DNA of 64,000 bases, taken from NCBI GenBank assembly GCA_964405465.1, contig CAYONZ010000003.1, forward strand, positions 62,001 through 126,000, read 5' to 3'. The notes beneath the pieces are model-generated. The model did not search any database. It saw nothing but the letters and a program-made list of their open reading frames with translations, and was not told the DNA's origin. Position numbers and translations under genes: made by a program. The stretch is from CAYONZ01 sp964405465. Lineage in GTDB: Bacteria > Bdellovibrionota > Bdellovibrionia > Bdellovibrionales > JAMPXM01. This document shows positions 33,526 to 42,584 of this stretch, piece by piece (position 1 is the first letter of the stretch; the number at the start of each line of letters is the position of its first letter).

Positions 33526-34000
33526 GGGCTGAATATTTGGTCAGCGGTCACGAACCCAAGAAAACGGCGTGAGCCGAAGGTGTGAGATGGAGAAATGGCG
33601 GTGGCTATTTCGACGACGGGCAATGATTAAATCACCCCTAGTGATTCTGTTTAGCAGACCAACCAAACCAAATAAGGGCACAACCTAAGCACTTTGAACT
33701 TAGCCCCATATTTCGTCTTCAAACACAGATCGCAAATCTCATTTTGATACATAAATAATATTTATTTGCTTGCACTCCCCAGGATTCTCGCTCAGCAAAG
33801 TGTTCAACAACATGACAGGTTCTATTTTTTGACAAACGCTCACCACTCAGTGCCTCTAGATTCGTTTTGAGCTGTTCATCTTTTGAACAACTGGCCAGTC
33901 CCTAACACCCCAAATACCCAAGTAAAATTCTCAAGTTACACTTCAAGTCTAGGTCCCAATTTTCCGAAAAGTTATCAAACCGCTTTCAAGAGAGGGCGCA
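33526..34000. other. Non-coding gap before the Gly-rich genes
   Basis: About 475 bp without a credible ORF. The only notable sequence is TTGACA at 33829-33834, a possible -35 element for the gene at 34001, without a convincing -10. No copy of the dispersed word was found. Confidence 0.5.
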
Positions 34001-36145
34001 ATGTTAAAACAAAAACTTTCAATCACCACCTATGTTTTCCTAATCTCCGCCAGTGTCGTGTGGCCAAGTGCTGCGGCTTTGGCGGGTGGAGCGGATACCT
34101 ACTGTCCAGATCATTTTCCGGGTTCAGGTCAAGTCACTTACCCGTTGCAGAATGGTCAACAAAAAGTTGTGTGTCAGGTCGCAGGAAGTAAAAACTCAGT
34201 CGGAACAGCAGTGATAGGACCCGATGGTTCCGAAGTTTTTACGCCAGGGAAGGACTTTAAAGGTTGGAATGAAAATTATTCCTCACAAGCGGCAGGCAGT
34301 GGAAAAAGCAAAGCTGGAGATAAAGTTGTAGATCCTGAACAAAGATACGCTGATCCAGGGGGGGCAAAAAATGCAACGTGCGACGAAGGTCACACATACA
34401 ATTCTGTCTCAGGAATGTGTCAGGGCAAGGATGCGGACGGCAACACTACATCCTATGTCCCCGATGCCGACACCAAACAAAATCTGAATCCGAATGTGCA
34501 AAATGATAAAGGCGACTTCTACACAGTTTACAAAGATCCAAATGGTAAAGAATTAACTCCCCAACAGGCGGTCGAGGCCTTCAATAAAGGACAAGCCGTG
34601 CGGAGCTGTGATGTGAATGGAGGCAAAGAAGATTGCTATAAATCACATTCAGATGATTTCAAACAGGATCCTCGGATTGCGGGAACTTGCGAAGGTCTTG
34701 AGGGTAGTGACCTGAACACTTGTCTCCAAACTGTTGGCGGCGGACCAACTCGCGAAGGAATGGCTGGGGACGGAAGCTCAGCTGCCGCAGGTGCAGCCGG
34801 CGGCGCTGCTGCGGCAGGTGGTTCGGCTCTCATGGCTGCGGGCTCTGCACTTAAACCTGGTGGTTTTCCAAATATCGATCCACAAATTGCAACAGTGGCC
34901 ACTCGCACCCAAATGGTTTGTGACCCTCTCGGATCAGCTCTCGGAGGGCTCTCCTCAATTATGGGAATCGGCGGTGTCGGTGGTGCAATCGCTTCTGGAG
35001 CGGTCACCGGAGGCGCAATGGCGGTCGTCAATAAATGGAAAGGCGGCTCAGCAAGTGGTGCTAATGCACCAAACTATTCTGATTTAAATATGCGTGCCGG
35101 ATTCGCCCGAACCAACAAAAATCAAACCGATCTGAACGCAGTAAAAACCGAGTGGGAGGGACGCAACAGCTCTGCCCGTGAAATGTGCGATAAGGCGGAA
35201 AAAGCAGCCAAGTTCACCGAAAACTTGAACAAAGTTTACGCCGGCGCCTGTAGCGCAGCTTTAACCTACGCTGGAGTTCAATACCTCTCTATTCAAAGTC
35301 AAATTACTGCCGAGACAGCTTCAGCCTCAGCAACTGGGGCAGGCGCACCCGCGGCCAATCTCATGGCTTCAGTTAGCCAATCCAATTTAGCCATGGTGGG
35401 TAAGAAGGCCGGCTTCTATGCTCTGTCAGTGGCAACTGCAGTCAAAGCCATGCAACAGGCAAAAGCAGCACAGGCGCAATCGAAGGCCGTTTGTGCCTCT
35501 CTAGCTCCTGCCATCGACACCACACTTGCCGATTCCGCAGCTCCAGACCCGAATGATTGCACCAAAGAGCCCGCAAAGAGCAGCATGGCCTGTTTGTGTA
35601 AAGATGCGCTTTTCAAGGACAATGCATTTTGCAAATCGGTGAACAACGGTGCACCTCCCCCAGGATTTACTGCCACCAACAGCCCAACCGGCACACCTGG
35701 AGGCAATGGCGGATTCGGGGACGGAGACCCAGCAGATCCGAATGCAAACATCATTGATGCTAAACCAAATGATCCATTCACCTACGCAGGAGCAGCTAAC
35801 CCGGGTGCGGGAGGCGGCCTCGGTGGCGGCGGCAGTGGCGGCCCCATGTCTCCGAATGCAGCCGCTGGGGATCCGAACGCAGGCAATCAGTCCATCCTAG
35901 GTGGAGTAGGAACAGGTAACGGTTCGTATGGCTACGGCGGAGGCGGTGGATTTCTTTCACGCGTTGGAAGTATGCTTGGTTTCGGGCCGAAAAAAGACAT
36001 GAATTTAGCAAAGTATTTGCCCAAGAAAAATCGCGGTCCAGCGGGGCTCGCCGTGAAAGACGGAGTCACCGGATCGCATGGCCCGAGTTTGTGGCAAAAA
36101 CTTTCGATCTCGTATCAGAAAAAACAACCTGAAATGATGAAGTGA
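34001..36145 (+). CDS. Exported Gly/Ala-rich protein of unknown function
   Basis: This 714-residue protein has a signal peptide (MLKQKLSITTYVFLISASVVWPSAAALAGG). An N-terminal Cys-containing region (residues ~34-245; YCPDHF, VVCQVAG, ATCDEGH, GMCQGKD) is followed by an Ala/Gly-rich hydrophobic stretch (~258-350) that could insert in or across a membrane. A helical domain (~365-500), a second Cys cluster (NDCTKEP..SMACLCKD..FCKSV) and a Gly/Asn/Pro-rich tail follow. The end is basic (KKDMNLAKYLPKKNRG). The ATG follows GAGAGGGCGCA. It is translated with the next gene (gap 8 nt) and lies downstream of the TadG-like gene. No family is recognised. Two repeat-word copies encode GDGS and GDGD. Confidence 0.75.
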   Translation: MLKQKLSITTYVFLISASVVWPSAAALAGGADTYCPDHFPGSGQVTYPLQNGQQKVVCQVAGSKNSVGTAVIGPDGSEVFTPGKDFKGWNENYSSQAAGSGKSKAGDKVVDPEQRYADPGGAKNATCDEGHTYNSVSGMCQGKDADGNTTSYVPDADTKQNLNPNVQNDKGDFYTVYKDPNGKELTPQQAVEAFNKGQAVRSCDVNGGKEDCYKSHSDDFKQDPRIAGTCEGLEGSDLNTCLQTVGGGPTREGMAGDGSSAAAGAAGGAAAAGGSALMAAGSALKPGGFPNIDPQIATVATRTQMVCDPLGSALGGLSSIMGIGGVGGAIASGAVTGGAMAVVNKWKGGSASGANAPNYSDLNMRAGFARTNKNQTDLNAVKTEWEGRNSSAREMCDKAEKAAKFTENLNKVYAGACSAALTYAGVQYLSIQSQITAETASASATGAGAPAANLMASVSQSNLAMVGKKAGFYALSVATAVKAMQQAKAAQAQSKAVCASLAPAIDTTLADSAAPDPNDCTKEPAKSSMACLCKDALFKDNAFCKSVNNGAPPPGFTATNSPTGTPGGNGGFGDGDPADPNANIIDAKPNDPFTYAGAANPGAGGGLGGGGSGGPMSPNAAAGDPNAGNQSILGGVGTGNGSYGYGGGGGFLSRVGSMLGFGPKKDMNLAKYLPKKNRGPAGLAVKDGVTGSHGPSLWQKLSISYQKKQPEMMK

Positions 36146-36153
36146 GGACCGCA

Positions 36154-37374
36154 ATGAAACCAGTGAATCAAAAAAAATCTGTTTTCTCGGCGCACCCTCC
36201 CTTGGCGACAGCTTCAGGATTCTCAAAGGCAGGCTTGGCAGCTCGTAGTGCCAGGATTGCTGTTGTCGTGAGTCTGCTTCTCTCCGGTTTTCCGTTAAGT
36301 GCAAATGCTGAAACTGGAGGTGGCGGCGGAGTTAGTCCCACCCCGGTGAAAGCCCCGGCCACATCAGTTGTACAGAGCGAAAAACAAAAAGAAGCTGCGG
36401 CACGTGCTGCCGAAGCGGCGGCGGCCGCTGCTGCCAAGAAGAAGCAATTCAATGAAACCATGGACGCTTATCAAAGCTCGGTAGACAAATTGACAGCGCA
36501 GTACCATGAGCTTCAAGGCAAATATGACCACTGCCGAGATGATTATGCTAGTAAACTCAGATTCGTTCAGCGCTGTACTGCACTCACGATGGGGATGTGT
36601 GCTCCGTTTTTTCTGGCTCTCAGATGGTATCGCAGTAAGCATCCATGCAATCAATTCTCTGACGGGGCCGACCAGGTCTATAAAGCTCTGACTGAGCTCA
36701 AGGGGTCACGACCGGATTTCGATTTTGCTTCGGACTTCCCGAGTATGGCAGACCTTGATAACACTCCAATCCCTGAAATTCCGGTTGAAGACACTTGTCC
36801 GGCGGGCACGACTTGCACCGGTGTAGCCGGTCCAACAGGCCCAACTGGTGAGGGCACCGGCGGCGCAGGTCACACCTTGCCCAACGGCCCCAATCCAGGT
36901 GCCGGTGGGGACGGAGGCAACTCGATCAAACCGTCGGCCTTTGGGTCTCGAGGATACGGCGCAGGTGGATCCGCGGGTGGCTCCGGCGGAGGCCTAGGAG
37001 CGGGAGGAGGCGCAGGCCTCGGTTCGGGCTTTGGAAACTCAATGACGGGCAACGGAGCTGACCCTGCGGCAACAACTCCACTTGTGGGCGCAGCGGCTGC
37101 CAAAGGCAAAGATCTGTCATTCGGCGGCGGAGGAGGCTCAATCGGTGGCGGCGGTCGTGGTGGCGGCATCGGCGGGGACGGAGGCGCTGGATTTGATCCA
37201 AATTATGGTGCGGGTGGCGCAGGCGGAAAGCGTGCTCCAGCTTCTGTCGCAGGGCTGTCTAAAAAACTTAAATCAGGAGAGTCGATAGGCGTACAGGGAG
37301 ACAATATTTTTCAAATGATCACAAGAACTTACCAAGAAAAAACCAAACAAAATTCATTTAATACCAGTCCCTAA
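36154..37374 (+). CDS. Exported Gly-rich protein with collagen-like patches
   Basis: This 406-residue protein starts at ATG 36154 with TGAGGA just before it (a GTG 12 nt upstream is the alternative). An unusually long N-region (~30 residues) precedes the signal hydrophobic core (IAVVVSLLLSGFPLSANAET). Then come an Ala/Lys-rich coiled coil (AARAAEAAAAAAAKKKQF), a short Cys-bearing domain (YDHCRDDY, RCTALTMGMC), GPTGPTGEG, and a ~150-residue Gly/Ala/Ser-rich region. The C-terminus is charged (FQMITRTYQEKTKQ). The same overall design as the preceding gene suggests that the two proteins act together. Two repeat words code for GGDGG. Confidence 0.72.
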   Translation: MKPVNQKKSVFSAHPPLATASGFSKAGLAARSARIAVVVSLLLSGFPLSANAETGGGGGVSPTPVKAPATSVVQSEKQKEAAARAAEAAAAAAAKKKQFNETMDAYQSSVDKLTAQYHELQGKYDHCRDDYASKLRFVQRCTALTMGMCAPFFLALRWYRSKHPCNQFSDGADQVYKALTELKGSRPDFDFASDFPSMADLDNTPIPEIPVEDTCPAGTTCTGVAGPTGPTGEGTGGAGHTLPNGPNPGAGGDGGNSIKPSAFGSRGYGAGGSAGGSGGGLGAGGGAGLGSGFGNSMTGNGADPAATTPLVGAAAAKGKDLSFGGGGGSIGGGGRGGGIGGDGGAGFDPNYGAGGAGGKRAPASVAGLSKKLKSGESIGVQGDNIFQMITRTYQEKTKQNSFNTSP

Positions 37375-37378
37375 TTTT

Positions 37379-37407
37379 GGGGACGGAGCCACCGATGCCG
37401 GTGGCTC
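37379..37407. terminator. Repeat word fused to a terminator-like hairpin
   Basis: GGGGACGGAGC (37379-37389) runs into a perfect 9-bp stem, GAGCCACCG (37386-37394), loop ATGC, CGGTGGCTC (37399-37407). It lies between convergent stops at 37374 and 37440 and lacks a long T run, but its position fits a bidirectional terminator. Confidence 0.65.
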
Positions 37408-37439
37408 TTCCAAAAGAGCTCACGGGCAAGAACCAAAAA

Positions 37440-38588
37440 CTACTTTGGCATCACAATTCGATCTACGACCACGGCACCGGACGCGATGTTTGCGCCTGGC
37501 ATGAGAATCACATTTTTAATTCGAGCACCAGGACCAACAAAACTGTTCGGCCCCAATACGCACTCTCCTCCGACAACTACACCATCACAGATTTCGGCCG
37601 CATTACCGACTACCACAGCGGCATTTTCGTTAAATTGAGCGGATGCCGAAATGCGGGCTCCGTCCCCTCGAAATAGTCTTTTAATTGGTTGATTTTGCGG
37701 GGTATTTTGAAGTGCAGCCACCACCAAATCCGCCCCAGAATCGCCTGCCAAACCCCCGAGCTCCGTCCCCTTAGGTTTCCCTGCAATCGGGTGTTTATCC
37801 ACACTCCAATGCCGACGAAATACTGCGCTCAACGCCGGGTGCGGTGGCCACACAAACTGCTGCAAACACACCCGCGAAGCATGCAAAAAATCAGTCGGAT
37901 TTCCAGTTTCAAACCAATCCAACTCCTCTTCGAACGCCAAAACTTTTTCCCCATTCCGAATTCCGGCCATCACCCCATCATACAAAATATTACTCTCGCC
38001 ATCAGGTAGGTAACGAAATATCCGCGAACTCAAACACATCACACCAACATAGTGCAAACCCACCGAGACTCCGTCCCCCAAAGCACCGTCCCCAGCCGGA
38101 GGACATTTTCCGAAGCCAAGAACCCGATGCTCCCCATCACACCAAACCCCACCAAATTTGGCTCCGACCTCATGATGTCGCATAACCAAAAGTGTTGCCA
38201 AAGCACCAGTCTCCCGATGCCTCTCCACCAACCGAGACAGACATCGTGACTGACGTGGCAAAATGACCTCGTCACCATTCGCAAGCAAAAAATTTTCTTC
38301 ACCTTCAAGCCACTCCCGCGCCTTCCAAACAGCTCCTCCGCTTCCCAAAATTTGTGCTGCCTCATTTGAAATTTGCACAGAGTTATCCACAATCCGACAG
38401 AGTTCCACGATTTGCTCAGGCAGATGATGAATATTCACCACCACTTCCGTCAAACCCACCTCACGCATCAATTCATAGCTATAAAAAAACAATGGAACAT
38501 TTAAAAATGGAATCGCTGGCTTCGGCCACCTATCAGTCAATGGTCTCAGACGCGTGCCCAATCCCGCAGCCAAAATCATGGCCTTCAT
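37440..38588 (-). CDS. murU: MurU-like N-acetylmuramate-1-phosphate nucleotidyltransferase
   Basis: This 382-residue sugar-phosphate nucleotidyltransferase has the N-terminal signature AMILAAGLGTRLRPLTDRWPKP, the metal/substrate motif FLLANGDEV and ELDWFETGNPTDFL. After ~260 residues a C-terminal left-handed beta-helix tail follows (hexapeptide-like GNAAEICDGVVVGGECVLGPNSFVGPGA), not present in the shortest MurU enzymes. It overlaps the AmgK-like kinase by ATGA, the pairing known for the murein-recycling shunt that makes UDP-MurNAc. Four repeat words lie in it; two, 14 bp apart (38069-38093), encode AGDGALGDGV in a loop. Confidence 0.75.
   Translation of the reverse strand: MKAMILAAGLGTRLRPLTDRWPKPAIPFLNVPLFFYSYELMREVGLTEVVVNIHHLPEQIVELCRIVDNSVQISNEAAQILGSGGAVWKAREWLEGEENFLLANGDEVILPRQSRCLSRLVERHRETGALATLLVMRHHEVGAKFGGVWCDGEHRVLGFGKCPPAGDGALGDGVSVGLHYVGVMCLSSRIFRYLPDGESNILYDGVMAGIRNGEKVLAFEEELDWFETGNPTDFLHASRVCLQQFVWPPHPALSAVFRRHWSVDKHPIAGKPKGTELGGLAGDSGADLVVAALQNTPQNQPIKRLFRGDGARISASAQFNENAAVVVGNAAEICDGVVVGGECVLGPNSFVGPGARIKNVILMPGANIASGAVVVDRIVMPK
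38069..38093 (-). repeat. Two adjacent repeat words inside murU
   Basis: CTCCGTCCCC (38069-38078) and GCACCGTCCCC (38083-38093) lie in the same orientation 14-15 bp apart. They encode GDGALGDGV and look like a local duplication within a variable loop. Confidence 0.75.
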
Positions 38589-39619
38589 AGGTCATCAAAC
38601 TTTCGATCATAGATACCGTAATCAGAAAGTACCGCATTGAATTCCGCAAACTCAGAGAATTTCTCAAGACTCTTTTTCACCGTCTGCAAAGTTTGATGAA
38701 TGTACTTCAAATACCTTGTGTCTTGCCGCAAGCAATAAAAACTCGAAAAACTTCCGCAGGCTTTAAAACACCTTTGCACGGTTTGCATTTCAAAAATGTG
38801 ATTGAACTTTTCACGAGACACATCCATCAAATGACCAACCGACTTAAACTCCGATCGGCGCTCAAGATAATATCCCAACAAAGCCTCGCACATTTGTTCA
38901 TCCAAATTCACATAAGAATCCCGCAGCAGACTGACCAAATCATACTGAACTGCGCCCATGCGTGCATCCTGAAAATCAATTACCCTTAGCTTACCGAGCT
39001 TCAGCATCACGTTGCGAGAGTGGTAATCTCGATGAGCAATAAACTTTGTTTCTGCATCTAGCGTCTGGCAAATTTTAAGAAATACACGATCCAATGCCTT
39101 CGCTTCAACACTAGTCAACTTCACCTGAGAAAGACCCACAATTAGGTGATCGCGACCATAATTCATTTCCCACAAAAGTTTTTCTGTATCAAATGCGATT
39201 CCAAACGCCACGCAGTCCGAACGATCAAACGTTGCCGGGTAGTGTATTTTGATTAACTCATCAACGGCTTGTTTATAATAGGGAAGCACCAACTGTTGAT
39301 TTTGACTCTCCCAAAATTTTCTCTCTAGGGTTAAATCACCCAAATCCTCGAGCAACACTAATCCTCGGGCCGGATCTTTAGCAATCACCTGAGGAACACG
39401 CACATCATGCTTGGCAAAATGATCGCGCACATTCAAAAACGGATATCGACCATTGTCTTCAAACGGGTCCCAGGCCATCAACACCCAAGTTTCATCGCCC
39501 GCAATCGCGCGAAAATATTTTCTATTTGAAGCATCACCGGCAAGTGGATGAATCGTCACATCTTTTAACTTCAGACTCGCTCGCACAAACTCTGAATATA
39601 TTGGCAAACTTTCGACCAT
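38585..39619 (-). CDS. amgK: AmgK-like anomeric MurNAc/GlcNAc kinase
   Basis: This 344-residue protein has an aminoglycoside phosphotransferase/choline kinase fold. It shows the N-lobe start HPLAGDASNRKYFRA, VLLEDLGDLTLE, the catalytic loop IAHRDYHSRNVMLK (Asp and Asn) and the metal motif VIDFQDARMGAVQYDLVSLLRD, which is the AmgK pattern. AmgK phosphorylates MurNAc/GlcNAc at C1 and MurU activates the product, so the ATGA-linked pair supports a recycling role. nagZ, upstream on the opposite strand, fits the same pathway. Confidence 0.8.
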   Translation of the reverse strand: MVESLPIYSEFVRASLKLKDVTIHPLAGDASNRKYFRAIAGDETWVLMAWDPFEDNGRYPFLNVRDHFAKHDVRVPQVIAKDPARGLVLLEDLGDLTLERKFWESQNQQLVLPYYKQAVDELIKIHYPATFDRSDCVAFGIAFDTEKLLWEMNYGRDHLIVGLSQVKLTSVEAKALDRVFLKICQTLDAETKFIAHRDYHSRNVMLKLGKLRVIDFQDARMGAVQYDLVSLLRDSYVNLDEQMCEALLGYYLERRSEFKSVGHLMDVSREKFNHIFEMQTVQRCFKACGSFSSFYCLRQDTRYLKYIHQTLQTVKKSLEKFSEFAEFNAVLSDYGIYDRKFDDL

Positions 39620-39763
39620 GACTCAACTCCCTCAGTTCGATGCAATGACTGTGTCTCGAAAAACACACTCTCGGCCTGAAGTTTTCATGCTCGCAAAAAT
39701 AATCGCGAAAGGCAAATCACCTACGCCTTAGGTCCTGATCGTGACGCGCGAATCTCGACGCCT

Positions 39764-40756
39764 TCAATGGACATAACTTAAGTCACGCTTTGAACGAAAT
39801 TTTTCAAAATCAATGGTCGCAGCCAACGGTCTCTGCGGAGAGTCCTCATTCATCAACCTTAGAGCCGCAGACACCAATGCCGACGTACTCTCACCCTTTG
39901 ATCTCATCTCGAGACTCTTCACACGAATTTTCGCCAAAAGATTTTGACTCAAGCGACCCTCATCACACAACTTTTCAGGACTAACACTGGTCGACGCAAT
40001 TATTTGCGTCGAATCTGCCTGAACAGGAGAAGCCAAAAACCGTGCAATTACATTTTGTTGCCCAAGCGAGAGCTCCTCAATATTTGGAATGAAAACTGTC
40101 ATCATTCCTAACTCAGATAAGTTCTCAGGTGCTGCAAACACATCAGCGCTCAAGTCTCGTGAACTCACAAATGCAATTCGATTCGAGAGATGATGAATCT
40201 CAAGCGCCAGCCTTTGAACTGGAAATTCCGAATCACAATGTATCAACATTGGTTCAAGACAGATTGGATCGATCTTCTCATCGCTTTCCACATCGAACAA
40301 CGTATCCATCCATGAGTCCAACTGTAAAACTTCAGATTTTCGTGGAGCCTCTGTCATTGAAATTACATTCGGAGAAGAAATCTGTTTTTCTAACACAGAC
40401 TCAATACTCCTCAGGTCCCGGGCCCTGCTTTGCAATTCGCTAAGATCATTCAAAACAAATCCAAGTAAGTCCGAAACTTTTGTAACCGTATCCAATACAT
40501 CGACATCATTTTCTTGGATTCCAGTCACGATCGCCAAGCCCTCAATTTCACCCCGCCGACAAACTGGAAAGCCAAATTGTTTGGTACTTTGATTCACCAG
40601 ATAGGCCGGATAGGTCCGATTCGACTCAGAGAATACCGTAATATCAGCAATGCGCCAGTCAGTTGACCCACGCAAATCTTCAATTTCAGCAAATTCAAAA
40701 CTGATTTTGAACATTCCCCCTAAGACTCTATTCAGACGCTCAACGATTGTCTCCAT
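39764..40756 (-). CDS. Degenerate sigma-54-activator-like protein (pseudo-AAA+)
   Basis: This is a 330-residue protein; the ATG at 40756 follows a strong GAGGGG, so I prefer it to 40780. The N-terminal ~130 residues are a GAF-like sensory region (RGEIEGLAIVTGI), followed by a linker. Residues ~165-300 still align with a bEBP AAA+ core: MLIHCDSEFPVQRLALEIHHLSNR where a Walker A (VLIxGESGTGKE..) should be, VFIPNIEELSLGQQ in place of a Walker B and sensor region, and EGRLSQNLLAKIRVKSLEMR like the family's sensor-II lead-in. Walker A Lys, Walker B acidic residues and the GAFTGA loop are all absent and there is no Fis-type HTH. It may be an adaptor or anti-activator. The frame is intact, so it is not an obvious decaying pseudogene. 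Confidence 0.65.
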   Translation of the reverse strand: METIVERLNRVLGGMFKISFEFAEIEDLRGSTDWRIADITVFSESNRTYPAYLVNQSTKQFGFPVCRRGEIEGLAIVTGIQENDVDVLDTVTKVSDLLGFVLNDLSELQSRARDLRSIESVLEKQISSPNVISMTEAPRKSEVLQLDSWMDTLFDVESDEKIDPICLEPMLIHCDSEFPVQRLALEIHHLSNRIAFVSSRDLSADVFAAPENLSELGMMTVFIPNIEELSLGQQNVIARFLASPVQADSTQIIASTSVSPEKLCDEGRLSQNLLAKIRVKSLEMRSKGESTSALVSAALRLMNEDSPQRPLAATIDFEKFRSKRDLSYVH

Positions 40757-40780
40757 ATTGCTTCCCCTCAATAAAGACAT

Positions 40781-41468
40781 GTAAAAATACGTTGTGTCCC
40801 GAAGAAGAGACCCTCACCACTTCTCTCGACCACAAATTTGCTAACCCAATTCTCATCAAATTAGCAAAACTATGGCGGGACACAACTCACCCTCACAGAT
40901 CTATTAGGCAATTCGCGTGCCGCACTTCCAGAAATTGAAGTTTTGCATTTTCAATTTGTTCATCGCCCTACAAAGTATTGATATTTCGAACCAAATTTTT
41001 ACCCCTCGATATATTTGTAAACAAATCTGAAAATAGTTCATCGCGAATCCACAGCCAATTTGCGCGAAAAACAATAGCTATCAATTAGACACTTTAGAAA
41101 AAACAACTGACTGAAATGTCTCCTCCGATATTTCGAACAATCAAATTGATCACTCACTTAAAAAACCTGACATCAAGACTGCTCAATAATTCATATAAAA
41201 CACGAAAGCCCACTTCATTGTTGGGCAAGGGAGAGCAATAAAAATTCACGACTCGATCACAATCACCAGACTCGACCATAGTCGATGACAAAAAAATGCG
41301 CGCCCAAAATCAAAAACAATTTGCCATCCTAAGTTGCGCATTTTCTTTCGCCATGATGAAATTACTTAGGGCATTTTTCAGAGATCAAAATACCTGTGGC
41401 GAAAGCTTCACCTAAAACAAACCTCTGATCGGGCCTTTTTCTCTTTTAACTAATACTTCGAGGTCTTT
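40781..41468. other. Non-coding gap between divergent genes
   Basis: About 690 bp, AT-rich, separating the pseudo-activator and nagZ. Only a 41-codon frame (41116-41241) is open, without support. No repeat word, tRNA or recognisable riboswitch was seen; it should contain promoters for both flanking genes. Confidence 0.5.
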
Positions 41469-42584
41469 GTGCAACATCAGGTCGGACAGCAACTCATCAT
41501 CGGCATATCAGGTCACTCGCTCCAAAAAGAGGAAACCGAGTTTATAATTAGAAACAATATCGGTGGAGTTGTGCTCTTCTCTAGAAACATTGCAAACCCT
41601 GAACAAGTGCGCAACCTTTGCGCAGAGATTCAATCCCTTAGATTTAAAATGCCAGATAAACAGCCTTTATTTATTGGAGTCGATCAAGAAGGTGGCAGAG
41701 TGGCACGTCTCAAATCACCTTTCACGGTTTGGCCAGCAATGCAAAAAATAGGCGCTCTGGATTCTACTTCCGTTGCCTTTAAGGTCGGCAATGTCATTGG
41801 TACTGAGCTCAAAGCTGTAGGCATTAATTTAGATTTCGCTCCATGCGCTGACATTTTAACCAATCCAACAAACACAGCGATAGGCGATCGCTCCTTCGGC
41901 TCAGATCCCGAAGTCGTCGCTCGAATTGCGTCTGCGATGGCAAGAGGATTTATCAAAGCCGATGTCATTCCGTGTATCAAACACTTTCCTGGCCATGGAA
42001 ACACCATTGTCGACAGTCACTTTGAACTTCCCATAGAAGAAAAATCTCTAGAAGAACTCGATGCTGTTGAACTGATACCCTTCAGAAAAGCGCTACGCAC
42101 CAAACTCGACTTTTTGATGTTCGCACACATCAAGTATCCCAAAATTGATCCCGTGTGGCCTGCGACACTTTCTCCGAAATTTGTGGAGATTGCCAGGCAA
42201 AATCTCAAGTACCGAAATTTGATTATTACTGACGATCTCGACATGAAAGCTCTTACCAGCAACTACGACAAAAAGGCCATTGCCATTCAAGCCATTTCTG
42301 CCGGCGCCAATATTCTTCTTTATTGCAACGAACCTGAAAGCCCTAGACTAGCACTTGAGGGGTTGCACGAGGCCATCAGCTCCGGAAAAATCACCAAGCA
42401 AATAATTGAACAAAATTATAAAAAAATTCTTGAAACCAAAAAAGAAAGAATCGCACAGCCGGAACCTCTTTCGGAACAGGAGATGAAGAACATAATTGGA
42501 CACCCCGACCACCTGCGGCTCGCTCAAGCTATTTCTGATGGTCATGTCCCCGAAGAACTTGTCGGCAACAAAAATGAGAGCTAA
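41469..42584 (+). CDS. nagZ: Beta-N-acetylglucosaminidase (GH3)
   Basis: NagZ removes GlcNAc from anhydro-muropeptides during cell-wall recycling. The 371-residue protein has the GH3 hallmarks IGVDQEGGRVARL, CIKHFPGHGNTIVDSH (His-Asp acid/base pair region) and the nucleophile Asp in LIITDDLDMKAL. Start is GTG 41469 after GAGG. There is no signal peptide, consistent with cytoplasmic recycling and with the amgK-murU pair nearby. It overlaps the TonB receptor gene by 11 nt. Confidence 0.93.
   Translation: MQHQVGQQLIIGISGHSLQKEETEFIIRNNIGGVVLFSRNIANPEQVRNLCAEIQSLRFKMPDKQPLFIGVDQEGGRVARLKSPFTVWPAMQKIGALDSTSVAFKVGNVIGTELKAVGINLDFAPCADILTNPTNTAIGDRSFGSDPEVVARIASAMARGFIKADVIPCIKHFPGHGNTIVDSHFELPIEEKSLEELDAVELIPFRKALRTKLDFLMFAHIKYPKIDPVWPATLSPKFVEIARQNLKYRNLIITDDLDMKALTSNYDKKAIAIQAISAGANILLYCNEPESPRLALEGLHEAISSGKITKQIIEQNYKKILETKKERIAQPEPLSEQEMKNIIGHPDHLRLAQAISDGHVPEELVGNKNES

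Noticed and set aside
36870..37201. Pro-rich minus-strand frames opposite the Gly-rich exported gene
   Set aside because: Antisense shadows of Gly codons (GGN/NCC); no start signal or domain.
41116..41241. 41-codon frame in the gap before nagZ
   Set aside because: No ribosome site or similarity; length is unremarkable for an AT-rich gap.
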